DNA of 64,000 nt, taken from positions 310,001 to 374,000 of the forward strand of contig NZ_CP083666.1 in the NCBI RefSeq assembly GCF_020097835.1, written 5' to 3'. This DNA is from Haloprofundus halobius (GTDB lineage Archaea; Halobacteriota; Halobacteria; Halobacteriales; Haloferacaceae). Both the position numbers and the translations under genes were made by a program. Below the pieces are notes generated by a model. It searched no databases, was not told the DNA's origin, and was given only the letters and a program-made list of their open reading frames with translations. Position 1 is the stretch's first letter. Each line of letters starts with the position of its first letter. This document shows positions 1-9,539 of the stretch, one piece after another.

Positions 1-19
1 CACCGCGTCGCCGTCCTCC

Positions 20-1195
20 GTGCTGGCGACGCTGCAAAGCGGTGGGGACAATCTCGTCGGCGACGCGCTCTACATTGTCGCGTTCGCGCTCACCGCCACC
101 GTCGTCGCCGCCGCCGGGGCGTTCGGCTACCGCTGGTACTTTCGGGAGCGACCGCCGCGGGGACTCACCGTCCTGCTCGGGCTGTCGGCCGTGGTGCTCT
201 ACCTCAACACAGCCAAACTGAGCGACTTCGCCGCCGGCGGGAACGGCGGCGACGACCTCTTTCTCGTGGGGAACGTGCTGTTCAACCTCGGCGCGCTCGC
301 CGCCGCCACCGTCGGCGCGCCCGTCGGCGCGCAACTCGGCGACGCGCTCGCGACGAACGCGTTCGCGTTCTCGGGCGTCCGCGAACTCGAAGACGAGGTG
401 AGCCGCGTCGTCCGCTCGGTCGGCCGCGTCATCTCGGTGACGCTCCCCGAGGAGATCGAGGACATGGCCGAGTACGACCCGGTCGCCGACACGACGAAGG
501 AGACACTCGCCGGGAAGACGCTCCTGTTCCCCCGACGGCTCACGGTCGCGGAACTCCGCGAACGACTCGTCGCGCGCCTCCGCGAGGACTACGGCGTCGG
601 CCACGTCGACGTCGACCTGACCGAAGCGGGCGAAGTCGAGTATCTCGCGCTCGGCAGTCGCCTCGCCGGTATCGGGCCGACGCTCGCGCCCGGCGGCGTC
701 GCCATCGCGGTCCGTGGCGACCCCTCGTTCGACGCGAGTCCGGGTGACACCGTGCAGGTGTGGCGCTCCGGTGACGGGGAGGGACCGAACCGAGTGCTGA
801 CCGGCGAACTTCGCGCGACGGCCGACGACGTGGCGACGCTCGCTATCGACGAGGCGGAGGTCGACCGACTCGACGCCGAGCGCTCGTATCGCCTCGTCAC
901 GCTTCCGGTCGACCCCGCGGCCGACCGCCAGTTCGCGGCGCTGCTCCGGACCGCCGAGGAGACGATGGGCGTCGTCACTGTCGCCGAGACGGACTCCGGG
1001 TCGCACGCGACGGTCGGCGACCTCGCGACGACCGTCGTCGCCGTCCGCTCGACGACCGGGTCGGTGGAGGCCATCCCGCCGCGGTCGCGGCCGCTCGAAA
1101 CGGGCGACACGCTCTACGTTATCGCGCGTCCGGACGAACTGCGCCGCCTCGAACGCACTATCGGGACGGCGACCGACGTGGCGAGCGACGACTGA
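20..1195 (+). CDS. TrkA-C (RCK_C) domain membrane protein
   Basis: This is probably a regulatory membrane protein linked to potassium or other ion transport. The N-terminal 100 residues hold about three hydrophobic segments (roughly 18-38, 46-62 and 80-105). The soluble remainder ends in a segment with the TrkA-C pattern (ETGDTLYVIARPDELRRLE, about residues 355-375). A second similar unit may lie near residues 215-250. No NAD-binding Rossmann motif of full TrkA is visible. The start used is a GTG 19 nt from the window edge. The frame stays open to the edge, so the true start may lie outside. The fold call is by motif. The transported ion is not shown. Confidence 0.7.
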   Translation: MLATLQSGGDNLVGDALYIVAFALTATVVAAAGAFGYRWYFRERPPRGLTVLLGLSAVVLYLNTAKLSDFAAGGNGGDDLFLVGNVLFNLGALAAATVGAPVGAQLGDALATNAFAFSGVRELEDEVSRVVRSVGRVISVTLPEEIEDMAEYDPVADTTKETLAGKTLLFPRRLTVAELRERLVARLREDYGVGHVDVDLTEAGEVEYLALGSRLAGIGPTLAPGGVAIAVRGDPSFDASPGDTVQVWRSGDGEGPNRVLTGELRATADDVATLAIDEAEVDRLDAERSYRLVTLPVDPAADRQFAALLRTAEETMGVVTVAETDSGSHATVGDLATTVVAVRSTTGSVEAIPPRSRPLETGDTLYVIARPDELRRLERTIGTATDVASDD

Positions 1196-1273
1196 GCGGC
1201 CGACCGGGCGACGTGGGTTTTGTGCTCCGGGAACCCCGCAACCCTCATGTGGTCCGCGCGGCGAGTGGTGCGC

Positions 1274-1546
1274 ATGCAGTGGAAGCTCTTTGCGGACCTC
1301 GCGGAGACGGCCGGGGGTCGGACCGTCTCGGTCGACGCCGACTGTGAGACGGTCGGCGACGCACTCGACGCGCTGCTCTCGGCGCGTCCGGCGCTCGAAG
1401 CGCGCGTCCTCGACGACGACGGGGAGGTGCGCGACCACATCAACGTCCTCCGAAACGGCGAGAACGTGTCTACGAGCGAGGGTCTCGACACGCCCGTCGC
1501 CGACGGCGACGAACTCGCGCTGTTCCCGCCGGTCAGCGGCGGCTGA
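1274..1546 (+). CDS. samp1: Ubiquitin-like small archaeal modifier protein SAMP1 (MoaD family)
   Basis: A 90-residue beta-grasp protein that ends in Gly-Gly, the residues activated by the E1-like enzyme UbaA and joined to lysines of target proteins (sampylation). In Haloferax SAMP1 also serves molybdenum cofactor synthesis. The N-terminus MQWKLFADLAE and the C-terminus LALFPPVSGG match my memory of Haloferax SAMP1 closely. The ATG at 1274 was chosen because it gives the family's usual start; an in-frame GTG at 1220 would add 18 unrelated residues. It is a single gene, convergent with the Rieske gene. Confidence 0.93.
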   Translation: MQWKLFADLAETAGGRTVSVDADCETVGDALDALLSARPALEARVLDDDGEVRDHINVLRNGENVSTSEGLDTPVADGDELALFPPVSGG

Positions 1547-1749
1547 GGTTTATTAACGAACACGGGGCCAACTCGCGACGTGACCTGACGACGGTCGCGA
1601 GGGAGTCGAGGCGGGTGTGCGGCGCACTCTCTCGAGAGCGCGCCGCCTGTTCGCCGCTCGAAGCCACTACGTCGAGAACAGAGGAGAGAGTCGAGAACGG
1701 AGACGAGTGGGAAACGGAGGAGAGAACCGAGAGCGTCGGCGTCCGGTCG

Positions 1750-2586
1750 TTACTCGGGCCGCGGGCGGGCGACGAACAGCGTCTCGACGACGCTGAACGG
1801 GTCGTACACCGACTGGTGACACTGACAGTACACCGCGTCCGCGCCGCCGAACGTCGCGGACGACCCGGTCGTCTTGTAGCCGGGGACACAACAGAAGTGC
1901 GTGCACTTGTTGAGCCAAGCGATGACGCCCTGAGAGGTACTCGCCTGTAGCCACTGGTTGTTCTGTGCGGCCTCTTCGATGCGCGTACTCCGGATCATCT
2001 GCACCGGAATGACGTCCTCGGCGTCCTCAGAGCGCCACGTCGCGGAGGCCGGTTTCCCGATACCGGCCTGTCCGATACCGTTACCCCACGACTCGTAGTC
2101 CTCGAAGTCGCTGATGTTGATCTGGTCGCCCTCGGATTTGGACTCCTGCTGCCAGGAGTACGGCGGTGCGGAGTCCGAGAGGAAGTAGTTGTCGCTCTCG
2201 TAGGACGGGCTGAGACCCTCGTACGACTCGACGCCGCAGTACTGGAACCACTCGGAGGAGTACGTGGTCCCGCCGAGTTGCATCTCCGCGATCTCTACTT
2301 CGACTCCGTTCTGTTCGACGGTCTTCACCTCGGGCCAGATACCCCTGATATTGCCGTCGTCGTCGATTTCGACGGGAATCTGTGGCATCCCGCGCGGTGC
2401 CGGTCCCGCGATGTTCTCGATAGCGTACGCCTGCGTCGACCCGCCACCCGCACCCGAAGCGCTCGTCGCGGCGTTGATGGTCGTGGTCCCGAGGGCCCCC
2501 ACGCCCGCGAGAGTAGCGCCGCCGACGACGCCTTTCACGAACCGACGCCGCCCGGATTCGGCGGGGTACTTGTCGCTGTCGCTCAT
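1750..2586 (-). CDS. Rieske [2Fe-2S] protein with Tat signal
   Basis: A 278-residue iron-sulfur electron-transfer protein, likely on the outer face of the membrane. Residues 12-40 form a twin-arginine signal (GRRRFVKG followed by a hydrophobic stretch). The Rieske boxes are CTHFCC (C228, H230, C233) and CQCH (C254, C256, H257): two Cys plus two His ligands and a disulfide pair. It resembles the Rieske subunit of a cytochrome bc-type complex, but no cytochrome b gene lies in this window. Its partner complex is therefore inferred, not seen. Confidence 0.85.
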   Translation of the reverse strand: MSDSDKYPAESGRRRFVKGVVGGATLAGVGALGTTTINAATSASGAGGGSTQAYAIENIAGPAPRGMPQIPVEIDDDGNIRGIWPEVKTVEQNGVEVEIAEMQLGGTTYSSEWFQYCGVESYEGLSPSYESDNYFLSDSAPPYSWQQESKSEGDQINISDFEDYESWGNGIGQAGIGKPASATWRSEDAEDVIPVQMIRSTRIEEAAQNNQWLQASTSQGVIAWLNKCTHFCCVPGYKTTGSSATFGGADAVYCQCHQSVYDPFSVVETLFVARPRPE

Positions 2587-2851
2587 ACCTAGCCGTTAGG
2601 GGGACCGATAAAAAGACTGACGAAGTGGGTGGGAGTTCCATCGCCGTCTCCGAGACTCGCCCGGCGGCGACGGCCTCGTCGAGCTCCGAACGTCGAAGAT
2701 CGAACCCGAACGTTCATCGACGCGCGCCTCTCAGGTGTTCTTCTCACTCCTCGACGTGAGACCGAGCGCCGTCTATAACTGTACTCGGTTCCGAGGCAAT
2801 TTTTCGGCGAGTGTCGCGGACTTTTACCCTATGCCACTCGTACACGTAGGC

Positions 2852-5548
2852 ATGAACCTGCACAACCGGACGGTTCGGCAGGACGTCCGCGAACTCGGTG
2901 CGCTGTTAGGCGACGTACTGGAGGCCCAGACGTCCACCGAAGCGTTCGAGACGGTCGAAGAGCTCCGGACGAACGCCATCGGCTACCGGAAGGGCGACAC
3001 GGATTCGAGACAGAAACTGTACGACGTACTCGGCGGACTTCGGTCGGGCGACGAGAGCGTCGTCGCTCGCGCGTTCACGACGTACTTCGAGCTCATCAAC
3101 CTCGCCGAGGAGCGCGAACGCGTCCGGGCGGTCAGACGCGGGTCCCAAGACGGGACGCTCGACGACAGTCTCGTCGAAACCGTCGCCGCCCTCGTCGAGG
3201 ACGACGCAGACGCCGACACCGTCCAGCGGGTTCTCGACGACGTGCTCGTCGAACCGACGTTCACCGCCCACCCGACCGAAGCCCGGCGGAAGACGGTCAA
3301 ATCGAAGCTCCGCTCCATCGCGGGCGACCTGGAGACGCTGGACGAGCGACGACTCACCGACCAGGAGCACGACCAGACGTGGCACCGGGTCGACGCCGAG
3401 GTGACGAGTCTCTGGCAGACGGCACAGGTCCGAAACCGTCGCCCCGAACCGACCGACGAGGCTCGAAACGTCCAGTGGTACCTCGAAAACACGTTGTTCG
3501 ACGTGACCGGCGAGGTGTACAGCGAACTCGAAGACATCGTCTCGGAGGCGTACGGCGACGAGGTACGGGTGCCGAAACTGTTCGAGTTCCGCTCGTGGGC
3601 CGGCAGCGACCGCGACGGCAACCCGTACGTCACCGTCGACGTGACCGAGGAGACGCTCGAACGCCAGCGCTCGGTCGTCCTTGACCGTTACCGAACCGCA
3701 CTCAAGCGGCTCTCCGGCGTGCTCAGTCAGGACGGCAGTCGTATCGACGTGGGGCCGACGTTCGAGCAGTCGCTCGAAGATGACCGCGACCGCCTGCCCG
3801 GCGCGGCCGAGGAGGCGACGACGCGCTACCCCGACGAACCGTACCGTCAGAAACTGAAACTGATGCGCGAGCGCCTCGAACGCGTCGAGGACGTCCGCCC
3901 CGACGGCTACGACGCCGCCGCCGAACTCACCGCCGACCTCGAAGCCATCGCGGCGAGTCTGAAGCAGAACGGGGCCGAGCGCGTCGCTTCGGCGTACGTC
4001 GAACCGCTGATGCGACAGGTCGACACGTTCGGGTTCAGTCTGGCGAGCCTCGACCTGCGTGACCACCGCGAGAAGCACACGAGCGCCATCTCGGAGGCGC
4101 TGGCGGTCGAGGGCATCGAGTACCGCTCGATGGACGAGGACGAGCGCGTCGAACTGCTCACCGAGGCCGTCCTGCAGGAGCAACCGGTGCTCGACCTCGA
4201 CGAACTAGACGAGTTCTCCGACGAGACGACGCGGGTGCTCCGTCGGTTCCGCAAACTCGGCGACTGGCAGCGCGAGTACGGCGACAGCGCCATCGACACC
4301 TACGCCATCTCGATGACCGACGAGCCGAGTCACGTCCTCGAAGTGCTGTTCCTCGCCGACCAGGCGGGCGTCGTCTCGCTGCCCGACCACTGCGGCATCG
4401 ACATCGTCCCGCTGCTCGAAACTGAGTACGCGCTCAACGGCGCGCGCCGCATCATGGGAACGCTGTTCGAGAACGAGGCGTACTCGCAGGCACTCGCTGC
4501 GCGGAACGGCCTGCAGGAGATCATGCTCGGTTACTCCGACTCGAACAAGGAGAACGGCTTCCTCGCGGCGAACTGGGACCTCTACAAGAACCAGCGCCGC
4601 CTCGCCGAGATTACCGACGAGCACGATGTGGAGATGCGGCTGTTCCACGGCCGCGGCGGCTCCATCTCCCGCGGCGGCGGTCCGATGAACCAGGCGATGC
4701 TCGCGCTGCCGAACGAGACGGTGACGGGTCAGATCAAGTTCACGGAGCAGGGCGAGGCTATCGCCGAGAAGTACGCGAATCCGCGCATCGCCGAGCGCAA
4801 CCTCGAACAGATGCTCGACGCCCAGATTCGAGCGCGCTACGAGGCGCTACAGGAGCCGAAGGAGCACGTCCCCGACGAGTGGGCCGAGGCGATGGACACG
4901 ATGGCCACCGCCGCCAGACAGGAGTACCGCGACCTGCTGGAGACGGAGGGGTTCGTCTCCTACTTCGAGCAGGCGACGCCCATCACCGTCATCGAGGAAC
5001 TGAACCTCGGCTCTCGTCCCGCCTCCCGGTCGGGCGAGCGAACCGTCGAGGACCTCCGCGCCATCCCGTGGGTGTTCTCGTGGACGCAGTCGCGGTGCAT
5101 CCTCCCCGGCTGGTACGCGCTGGCGACGGGGCTGAACGCCTACCTCGACGACGGCGGCGACGAGGAGACGCTCGAAGAGATGTACGACGAGTGGCCGTTC
5201 TTCCGGACGACGCTCGACAACGCGGCGCTATCGCTGGCGCGGACGGATCTCGAAATCGCCGCCGAGTACGCCAAACTCGCCGATGCGTCGCTTCGCGCCG
5301 AGTTCTTCGGCCGCATCGAGGACGAGTACGGCGACGCGACCGACCTCGTGCGTTCGATCTCGGGTCGCGAGTCGCTGCTCACGCGCGAGTGGCTCGACGA
5401 GAGCCTCCGCCGCCGCAATCCGTACGTCGACCCGCTGAACCTGCTGCAGACGCATCTGATGGCGCAGACCCACCGGACGACCGAGGAGGAGCGAACGCTC
5501 CGCCTGACGGTGAAAGGTATCGCCGCCGGGATGAAGAACACGGGGTAG
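2852..5548 (+). CDS. ppc: Phosphoenolpyruvate carboxylase
   Basis: An 898-residue bacterial-type enzyme that carboxylates phosphoenolpyruvate with bicarbonate to oxaloacetate, refilling the citric acid cycle. Conserved sites are the catalytic histidine in FTAHPTEARR (H140), GYSDSNKENG, and the glycine-rich loop FHGRGGSISRGGGP near residue 600. The C-terminus ends in the usual MKNTG. The ATG at 2852 gives the family start MNLHNRTVRQDVRELG. The in-frame codons further upstream code for unrelated sequence. It stands alone, with pyrF 69 nt downstream on the same strand. Confidence 0.96.
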   Translation: MNLHNRTVRQDVRELGALLGDVLEAQTSTEAFETVEELRTNAIGYRKGDTDSRQKLYDVLGGLRSGDESVVARAFTTYFELINLAEERERVRAVRRGSQDGTLDDSLVETVAALVEDDADADTVQRVLDDVLVEPTFTAHPTEARRKTVKSKLRSIAGDLETLDERRLTDQEHDQTWHRVDAEVTSLWQTAQVRNRRPEPTDEARNVQWYLENTLFDVTGEVYSELEDIVSEAYGDEVRVPKLFEFRSWAGSDRDGNPYVTVDVTEETLERQRSVVLDRYRTALKRLSGVLSQDGSRIDVGPTFEQSLEDDRDRLPGAAEEATTRYPDEPYRQKLKLMRERLERVEDVRPDGYDAAAELTADLEAIAASLKQNGAERVASAYVEPLMRQVDTFGFSLASLDLRDHREKHTSAISEALAVEGIEYRSMDEDERVELLTEAVLQEQPVLDLDELDEFSDETTRVLRRFRKLGDWQREYGDSAIDTYAISMTDEPSHVLEVLFLADQAGVVSLPDHCGIDIVPLLETEYALNGARRIMGTLFENEAYSQALAARNGLQEIMLGYSDSNKENGFLAANWDLYKNQRRLAEITDEHDVEMRLFHGRGGSISRGGGPMNQAMLALPNETVTGQIKFTEQGEAIAEKYANPRIAERNLEQMLDAQIRARYEALQEPKEHVPDEWAEAMDTMATAARQEYRDLLETEGFVSYFEQATPITVIEELNLGSRPASRSGERTVEDLRAIPWVFSWTQSRCILPGWYALATGLNAYLDDGGDEETLEEMYDEWPFFRTTLDNAALSLARTDLEIAAEYAKLADASLRAEFFGRIEDEYGDATDLVRSISGRESLLTREWLDESLRRRNPYVDPLNLLQTHLMAQTHRTTEEERTLRLTVKGIAAGMKNTG

Positions 5549-5617
5549 TCGCGCACGGAAACCGCTCGGTACCGCCGAAGAGCAACACTTAGCCTCCCCC
5601 CGTTCGACGCGCCTGCA

Positions 5618-6415
5618 ATGAACTTCTTCGACCGCCTGGCCGACCGCATCGCCACCGTCGACAGCGTCGTCTCCGTGGGCTTGGACGCCGACCCGTCTCG
5701 CATCCCCGAGCACCTACAGGACAAGGACCTGCCGCAGTGGGCGTTCAACCGCCGCATCATCGACGCGACGCACGAACACGCCGCCGTCTACAAGCCGAAC
5801 GCGGCCTTCTACGAGTCCGAGGAGGGGTGGCGCTCGCTCCGCGAGACCATCGCCTACGCCGAGGGGAAAGGCGTCCCCATCCTCCTCGACGCCAAGCGCG
5901 CCGACATCGGCAACACGACGCGGCAGTACGCGAAACTGCTCGACGACGTGGACGCCATCACGGTCAACCCGTACATGGGCCGCGACTCGCTCGAACCGTT
6001 CCTCTCCCGCGAGGACAAGGGCGTGTTCGTCCTCTGTCGAACCTCGAATCCGGGGGCGGCGGACCTGCAAGCCCTCGAACTCGACACGGGCGAACCGCTG
6101 TACGAGCGCGTCGCGGCGCTCGCAGACCTCTGGAACCGGAACGGGAACGTCGGGTTGGTCGTCGGCGCGACTGCCCCCGAGGAACTGGAGACGCTGCGCG
6201 AGCAGGTGCCCGAACTCCCGTTCTTGGTCCCGGGCGTCGGCGCGCAGGGCGGCGACGCCGAGGCGGCGGTGGAGTTCGGCCTGCGCGCCGACGGTGTCGG
6301 CCTCGTCAACTCCTCGCGCGGCATCATCTTCGCCGGCGAGGGCGAAGGGTTCGAGAAGGCCGCCGGACGGGCCGCCCGGCGGATGAAACGGCGACTCAAC
6401 GAGTTCCGGGCGTAG
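5618..6415 (+). CDS. pyrF: Orotidine 5'-phosphate decarboxylase
   Basis: A 265-residue TIM-barrel enzyme making UMP from OMP, the last step of de novo pyrimidine synthesis. The catalytic motif DAKRADIGNT (D91, K93, D96) is present, and the length fits the longer PyrF subfamily 2. A TATA-like CACTTAGCC about 27 nt before the ATG supports a leaderless transcript from 5618. Confidence 0.95.
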   Translation: MNFFDRLADRIATVDSVVSVGLDADPSRIPEHLQDKDLPQWAFNRRIIDATHEHAAVYKPNAAFYESEEGWRSLRETIAYAEGKGVPILLDAKRADIGNTTRQYAKLLDDVDAITVNPYMGRDSLEPFLSREDKGVFVLCRTSNPGAADLQALELDTGEPLYERVAALADLWNRNGNVGLVVGATAPEELETLREQVPELPFLVPGVGAQGGDAEAAVEFGLRADGVGLVNSSRGIIFAGEGEGFEKAAGRAARRMKRRLNEFRA

Positions 6416-6509
6416 CGTCGGTCCCGGATGTCGCCTCGGTCTCGGACATCACCTCGTCGACGACTGTTTCGTCCTCGTCTCCGTCTCGGCGCTCGAATGC
6501 TGTCACTAG

Positions 6510-6520
6510 AGTTAATTAAC
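6510..6520 (+). promoter_or_regulatory. TATA-like box of the GH5-like gene
   Basis: GTTAATTAAC is centred about 28 nt upstream of the ATG at 6544, the spacing expected for a leaderless haloarchaeal transcript. The box is itself palindromic. Confidence 0.5.
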
Positions 6521-6543
6521 CGCTCGTGGTATACTGACCTCAG

Positions 6544-7677
6544 ATGGTACGTCAGCAGAGACGACGGCAGTTCCTCGCGGCGGGTGCGGCAGCGGCGACG
6601 GCCGCCGCTTCGGGCTGTCTCGTCGGGTCTGTCGACGCCGAGAGCGTGTTTCGACCGCCGGTCGACGTTCGTGGCGCGATCTATCTCCCATCGCGAGCGT
6701 ACAACACCTACCAGATGTGGGCCGACTACGACCGGTCGGTCGTCGAACGAGACCTCGGGTACGCCGCGTCGCTGAACCTCAACGCGGTCCGGACGTGGCT
6801 CGACTACGAGTACTGGATGCACGACCCCGAAGGGCTCCGAAGCGCCGTCGACCACTTCCTCGCGACGGCCGCCGAACGCGACATCGACGTGCTCCTCGGC
6901 CTGTTCGACTCGATCGGTCAGCAACCGACCGAGGAGAACCTGACCGACACCGACCCACTCACGGCGACGGCGGTGCAGTCGCCCGCACGCTGGCACCTCG
7001 AAGAGCGCGAACGCTGGGAGAACTCGCGGCGGTTCGTACGGTGGTTCATGGAGCGCTACCGTGACGACGAGCGCCTGCTCGCCGTCGAACTGATGAACGA
7101 ACCGGGGTGGGACCCGCTGAAGCTACGCTTCGCCCGCGAACTGTTTCGGACGGTAGACGAGGAGCGTGGGTCGGTGCCGCTCACCGTCGGGTCGACGAGT
7201 CTCACGAACAACGCGCAGTATCTCGACTGGGGAGCCGACATACTCCAGTTCCACTACAACTTCGCCAACCGACCCGGCACCGTCGAGAACCTCCTGGCGG
7301 ACGCGAAGCGACTCGAATCACGGGTCGACCGACCCGTCTGGTTCTCCGAGTGGCAGCGGATCCGCACGGGCGTCGGATTCACCGGGGAGGTGACGCGCGA
7401 CGACTGGTATCCGAACTACGCGTCGCTCGCGCCCGTCATCCGTCGCGCGGGCGTCGACAACTTCTTCTGGTCGCTGATGGTGAAACCGGCGTACGTACCC
7501 CTCCAGCGCAAGAGCGGCGTCGTCAACGGCCTCTTCCACGAGGACGGCGCGGTGTGGAGTCTCGACGACGCCCGCGCGCTGAAGGCGATGTCCGGCGACG
7601 ACGAGTTCCACGCCGAGGAGCGCTCCGAGTGGCCCGAGTGGGCGGAGTCGGCGAGCCAGTGGGTGCCGGAACCGTGA
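6544..7677 (+). CDS. GH5-like glycoside hydrolase, Tat lipoprotein
   Basis: A 377-residue secreted enzyme of the cellulase/endo-mannanase superfamily (clan GH-A). The N-terminus has a Tat motif (RRRQFL) and a lipobox ending in Cys25, so the mature protein is probably lipid-anchored outside the cell. The (beta/alpha)8 fold shows the acid/base in LMNEPG (E186) and the nucleophile in WFSEW (E269). The natural polysaccharide cannot be read from sequence. No carbohydrate-binding domain or sugar operon is next to it. Confidence 0.8.
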   Translation: MVRQQRRRQFLAAGAAAATAAASGCLVGSVDAESVFRPPVDVRGAIYLPSRAYNTYQMWADYDRSVVERDLGYAASLNLNAVRTWLDYEYWMHDPEGLRSAVDHFLATAAERDIDVLLGLFDSIGQQPTEENLTDTDPLTATAVQSPARWHLEERERWENSRRFVRWFMERYRDDERLLAVELMNEPGWDPLKLRFARELFRTVDEERGSVPLTVGSTSLTNNAQYLDWGADILQFHYNFANRPGTVENLLADAKRLESRVDRPVWFSEWQRIRTGVGFTGEVTRDDWYPNYASLAPVIRRAGVDNFFWSLMVKPAYVPLQRKSGVVNGLFHEDGAVWSLDDARALKAMSGDDEFHAEERSEWPEWAESASQWVPEP

Positions 7678-7699
7678 GGCCGGCCGAGAGCGCGTCGGG

Positions 7700-8371
7700 T
7701 CAGTCGCCGTTCGGCGGTCGGCAGTCCATCCGTTCGGCGAGCTGTCGAGGTGCGGGGAGACGCCGATGGACGTCGGCCCCCGCGTTCTCCCGCGCGTCGA
7801 CGCCCGACAGTCGATTGACCGCCCACACCGTCTCGACGCCGACGAGGTTGTCTCGCAGTTCGCTGTCGCTGACGCGGACGCCCGTCGCCTCCCCGAGGTA
7901 GAGCCCGTAGGAGTTGTTCGCCGCAACGACGTCGCTGACGCGTCCGCAGGAGGCTCTTCCGTAGTCGACGCCGCGGTGCCAGCCGGTGACGCGGAGGTCG
8001 GAAACGGTGACGTTTCGCTCGGCGGCGTGGGTGACGGCGACCCCGGTGGTGTTGCTCGTCCCGCGGCCGTCGACGGCGTGTCCGCCGCCGTCGAGGACGA
8101 CGTCGCTGGCGTTGATACGGATGCAGGCACGCGATAAAATCGTCCCACCCCCGTTCTCGATGTCTTCGGTGAGCGCGTATCGACCGGGTTCGGAGATGGT
8201 CGTGCACGACTCTATCGGCGTCGCCTCCGAGTCGGCGTCTGACGCCGCCGCTCGACTGTCGGGGACTGCCGCCGGTCCGTCGGTACCGACCGGAACCCCC
8301 GTTGAAACCGCCGCAATCGCCACTCCGACCAACAGAACGACTGGTAGCCACCGGCGGACGCCACGACGCAT
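7700..8371 (-). CDS. NosD-like parallel beta-helix secreted protein
   Basis: A 223-residue protein with an N-terminal hydrophobic segment (about residues 6-24), then short repeats of a right-handed beta-helix (VVLDGGGHAVDG, VSDLRVTGWHRGVDYG, VRVSDSELRDNLVGVET). Such domains occur in NosD and in carbohydrate-active surface proteins. The number of coils is small and no catalytic site is evident, so the role is unknown. The start at 8371 is supported by an AT-rich TATA box (GATATATTAAC) about 27 nt upstream. The same-frame ATG at 8410 lies upstream of that box. Confidence 0.65.
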   Translation of the reverse strand: MRRGVRRWLPVVLLVGVAIAAVSTGVPVGTDGPAAVPDSRAAASDADSEATPIESCTTISEPGRYALTEDIENGGGTILSRACIRINASDVVLDGGGHAVDGRGTSNTTGVAVTHAAERNVTVSDLRVTGWHRGVDYGRASCGRVSDVVAANNSYGLYLGEATGVRVSDSELRDNLVGVETVWAVNRLSGVDARENAGADVHRRLPAPRQLAERMDCRPPNGD

Positions 8372-8520
8372 TGTAGAGAGGACGACGGAAGTGAAGTTAA
8401 TATATCGCAACTGTTAGAAATGCTATAAAATAGTCGCGAGACGCGGCGTCTCTGGGAACGGGACGACGGCGACGCGCTTCCGTTCTCCGCAGCCACCCAC
8501 TCGGAGAGCCGTCGACCGTC

Positions 8521-8640
8521 TCAGTCGACCAGCCCGGCGTCGCGGAGGTGCGCTTCGAGCGACTCCTCGCTCTCGAACTCCTTCCCACACGTCTCGCAGA
8601 CGTACGGTTTCGACGCGGTTTCGTCCTCTGACTCCGTCAT
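8521..8640 (-). CDS. Small C2H2-like zinc finger protein
   Basis: A 39-residue protein with YVCETCGKEFESEESLEAH, the first three ligands of a C2H2 finger (C15, C18, H31). The second His is absent: the chain ends HLRDAGLVD. The fold may use another ligand, or the finger may be degenerate. Its ATG overlaps the stop of the upstream zinc-finger gene by 4 nt (ATGA), which points to translational coupling. It probably binds nucleic acid or a protein partner; function unknown. Confidence 0.7.
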   Translation of the reverse strand: MTESEDETASKPYVCETCGKEFESEESLEAHLRDAGLVD

Positions 8641-8825
8641 TTCAGTACGTCCGACCGGTCGATTTCGGCCGTCTCGCCGCCACTCTGTCGCGCTGCGGAC
8701 GCACACCGGGTGCAGACGCTCAGTTCGCGGTCGTAGTGGTCGTCGCAGACCATCGCGCCGCAGTTCGGACATGTCTGGGTCGCTTCCGCCGACTCGCACA
8801 CTTGACAGACACCGCTGACACTCAT
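8637..8825 (-). CDS. Small treble-clef/HIT-like zinc finger protein
   Basis: A 62-residue protein with four Cys pairs or Cys/His pairs: CQVC, CPNC, CDDH and CTRC, able to hold two zinc ions as in HIT/B-box-type fingers. The ATG at 8825 starts MSVSGVCQVC. It is the first gene of a two-gene unit overlapping the C2H2-like gene by 4 nt. Such micro-proteins are common in haloarchaea; a precise function is not known. Confidence 0.7.
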   Translation of the reverse strand: MSVSGVCQVCESAEATQTCPNCGAMVCDDHYDRELSVCTRCASAARQSGGETAEIDRSDVLK

Positions 8826-8953
8826 AGGTTGCGTACGGCACCGAGTCACTTGAGCGCTGGGCAGCATCGACCGCACGCCGCGCCGAGTCCCAGACGCGCG
8901 TCGGGTCCGATGCCGGGCGGGAGCCTTAGGTCCATGCAGTCCGTATCGACTCC

Positions 8954-9460
8954 GTGGACCGCGACCAGCTCATCATGGGACTCGCCGCCGTCTTCGCGGG
9001 GATTACCGTCCTCCTCGCGGTTCTCGGACTGACCTACCAGCTCTTTCTGCTCTTTCTCGCCATCCCCTTCGGCGCGACGACGTACTTCATGTGGTACCAG
9101 GCGAGCGGCCGACTCGCCGAGCGGACGCGCCACCGTCGCGTTCGCCGGGAACCCTCGGGCTTCGGCGCGGGCGCGCGTCGCGAGAACGCCCGCGACAACC
9201 GGCGGCGGGCGCGTCGTGGCGCGGGCGCTGGCGCACGGGGCGGTGCGCGAACTCGTGCGGGTGCCGGTGCACCGCGGGAGACTCGGGGGCCGACTCGCGC
9301 GGAGGCGTACCGCGCGCTCGACCTCGAACCCGGCGCGAGTATCGACGAGGTCAAGCGCGCCTACCGCTCGAAGGTGAAGGACGTTCATCCCGACACCGAG
9401 AGCGGCGACGAGGAGTCGTTCAAGCGGGTGAACCGGGCGTACGAGTCGTTGACCGAGTGA
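8954..9460 (+). CDS. Membrane-anchored J-domain protein
   Basis: A 168-residue protein with two N-terminal membrane helices (about residues 7-45), a middle linker very rich in Arg, Gly and Ala (about 50-110), and a C-terminal J domain with the HPD motif (VKDVHPDTESGD). J domains stimulate Hsp70 (DnaK) ATPase, so this may recruit DnaK to the membrane. It lacks the Gly/Phe and zinc domains of DnaJ. It starts with GTG at 8954; a TATA-like CCTTAGGTC about 27 nt upstream supports this. Confidence 0.8.
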   Translation: MDRDQLIMGLAAVFAGITVLLAVLGLTYQLFLLFLAIPFGATTYFMWYQASGRLAERTRHRRVRREPSGFGAGARRENARDNRRRARRGAGAGARGGARTRAGAGAPRETRGPTRAEAYRALDLEPGASIDEVKRAYRSKVKDVHPDTESGDEESFKRVNRAYESLTE

Positions 9461-9539
9461 AGTGGGGGACCGTCGGTCGCTCTGCGCCTTCCGACGGACA
9501 GTTCCAGCATTCGTCGCCACGCTGACCGCGAACCTCCGA

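Noticed and set aside
2735-2851. 39-residue N-terminal extension of PEP carboxylase
   Set aside because: The extra residues are unlike the family, which starts MxLHNRxVRQD as at 2852.
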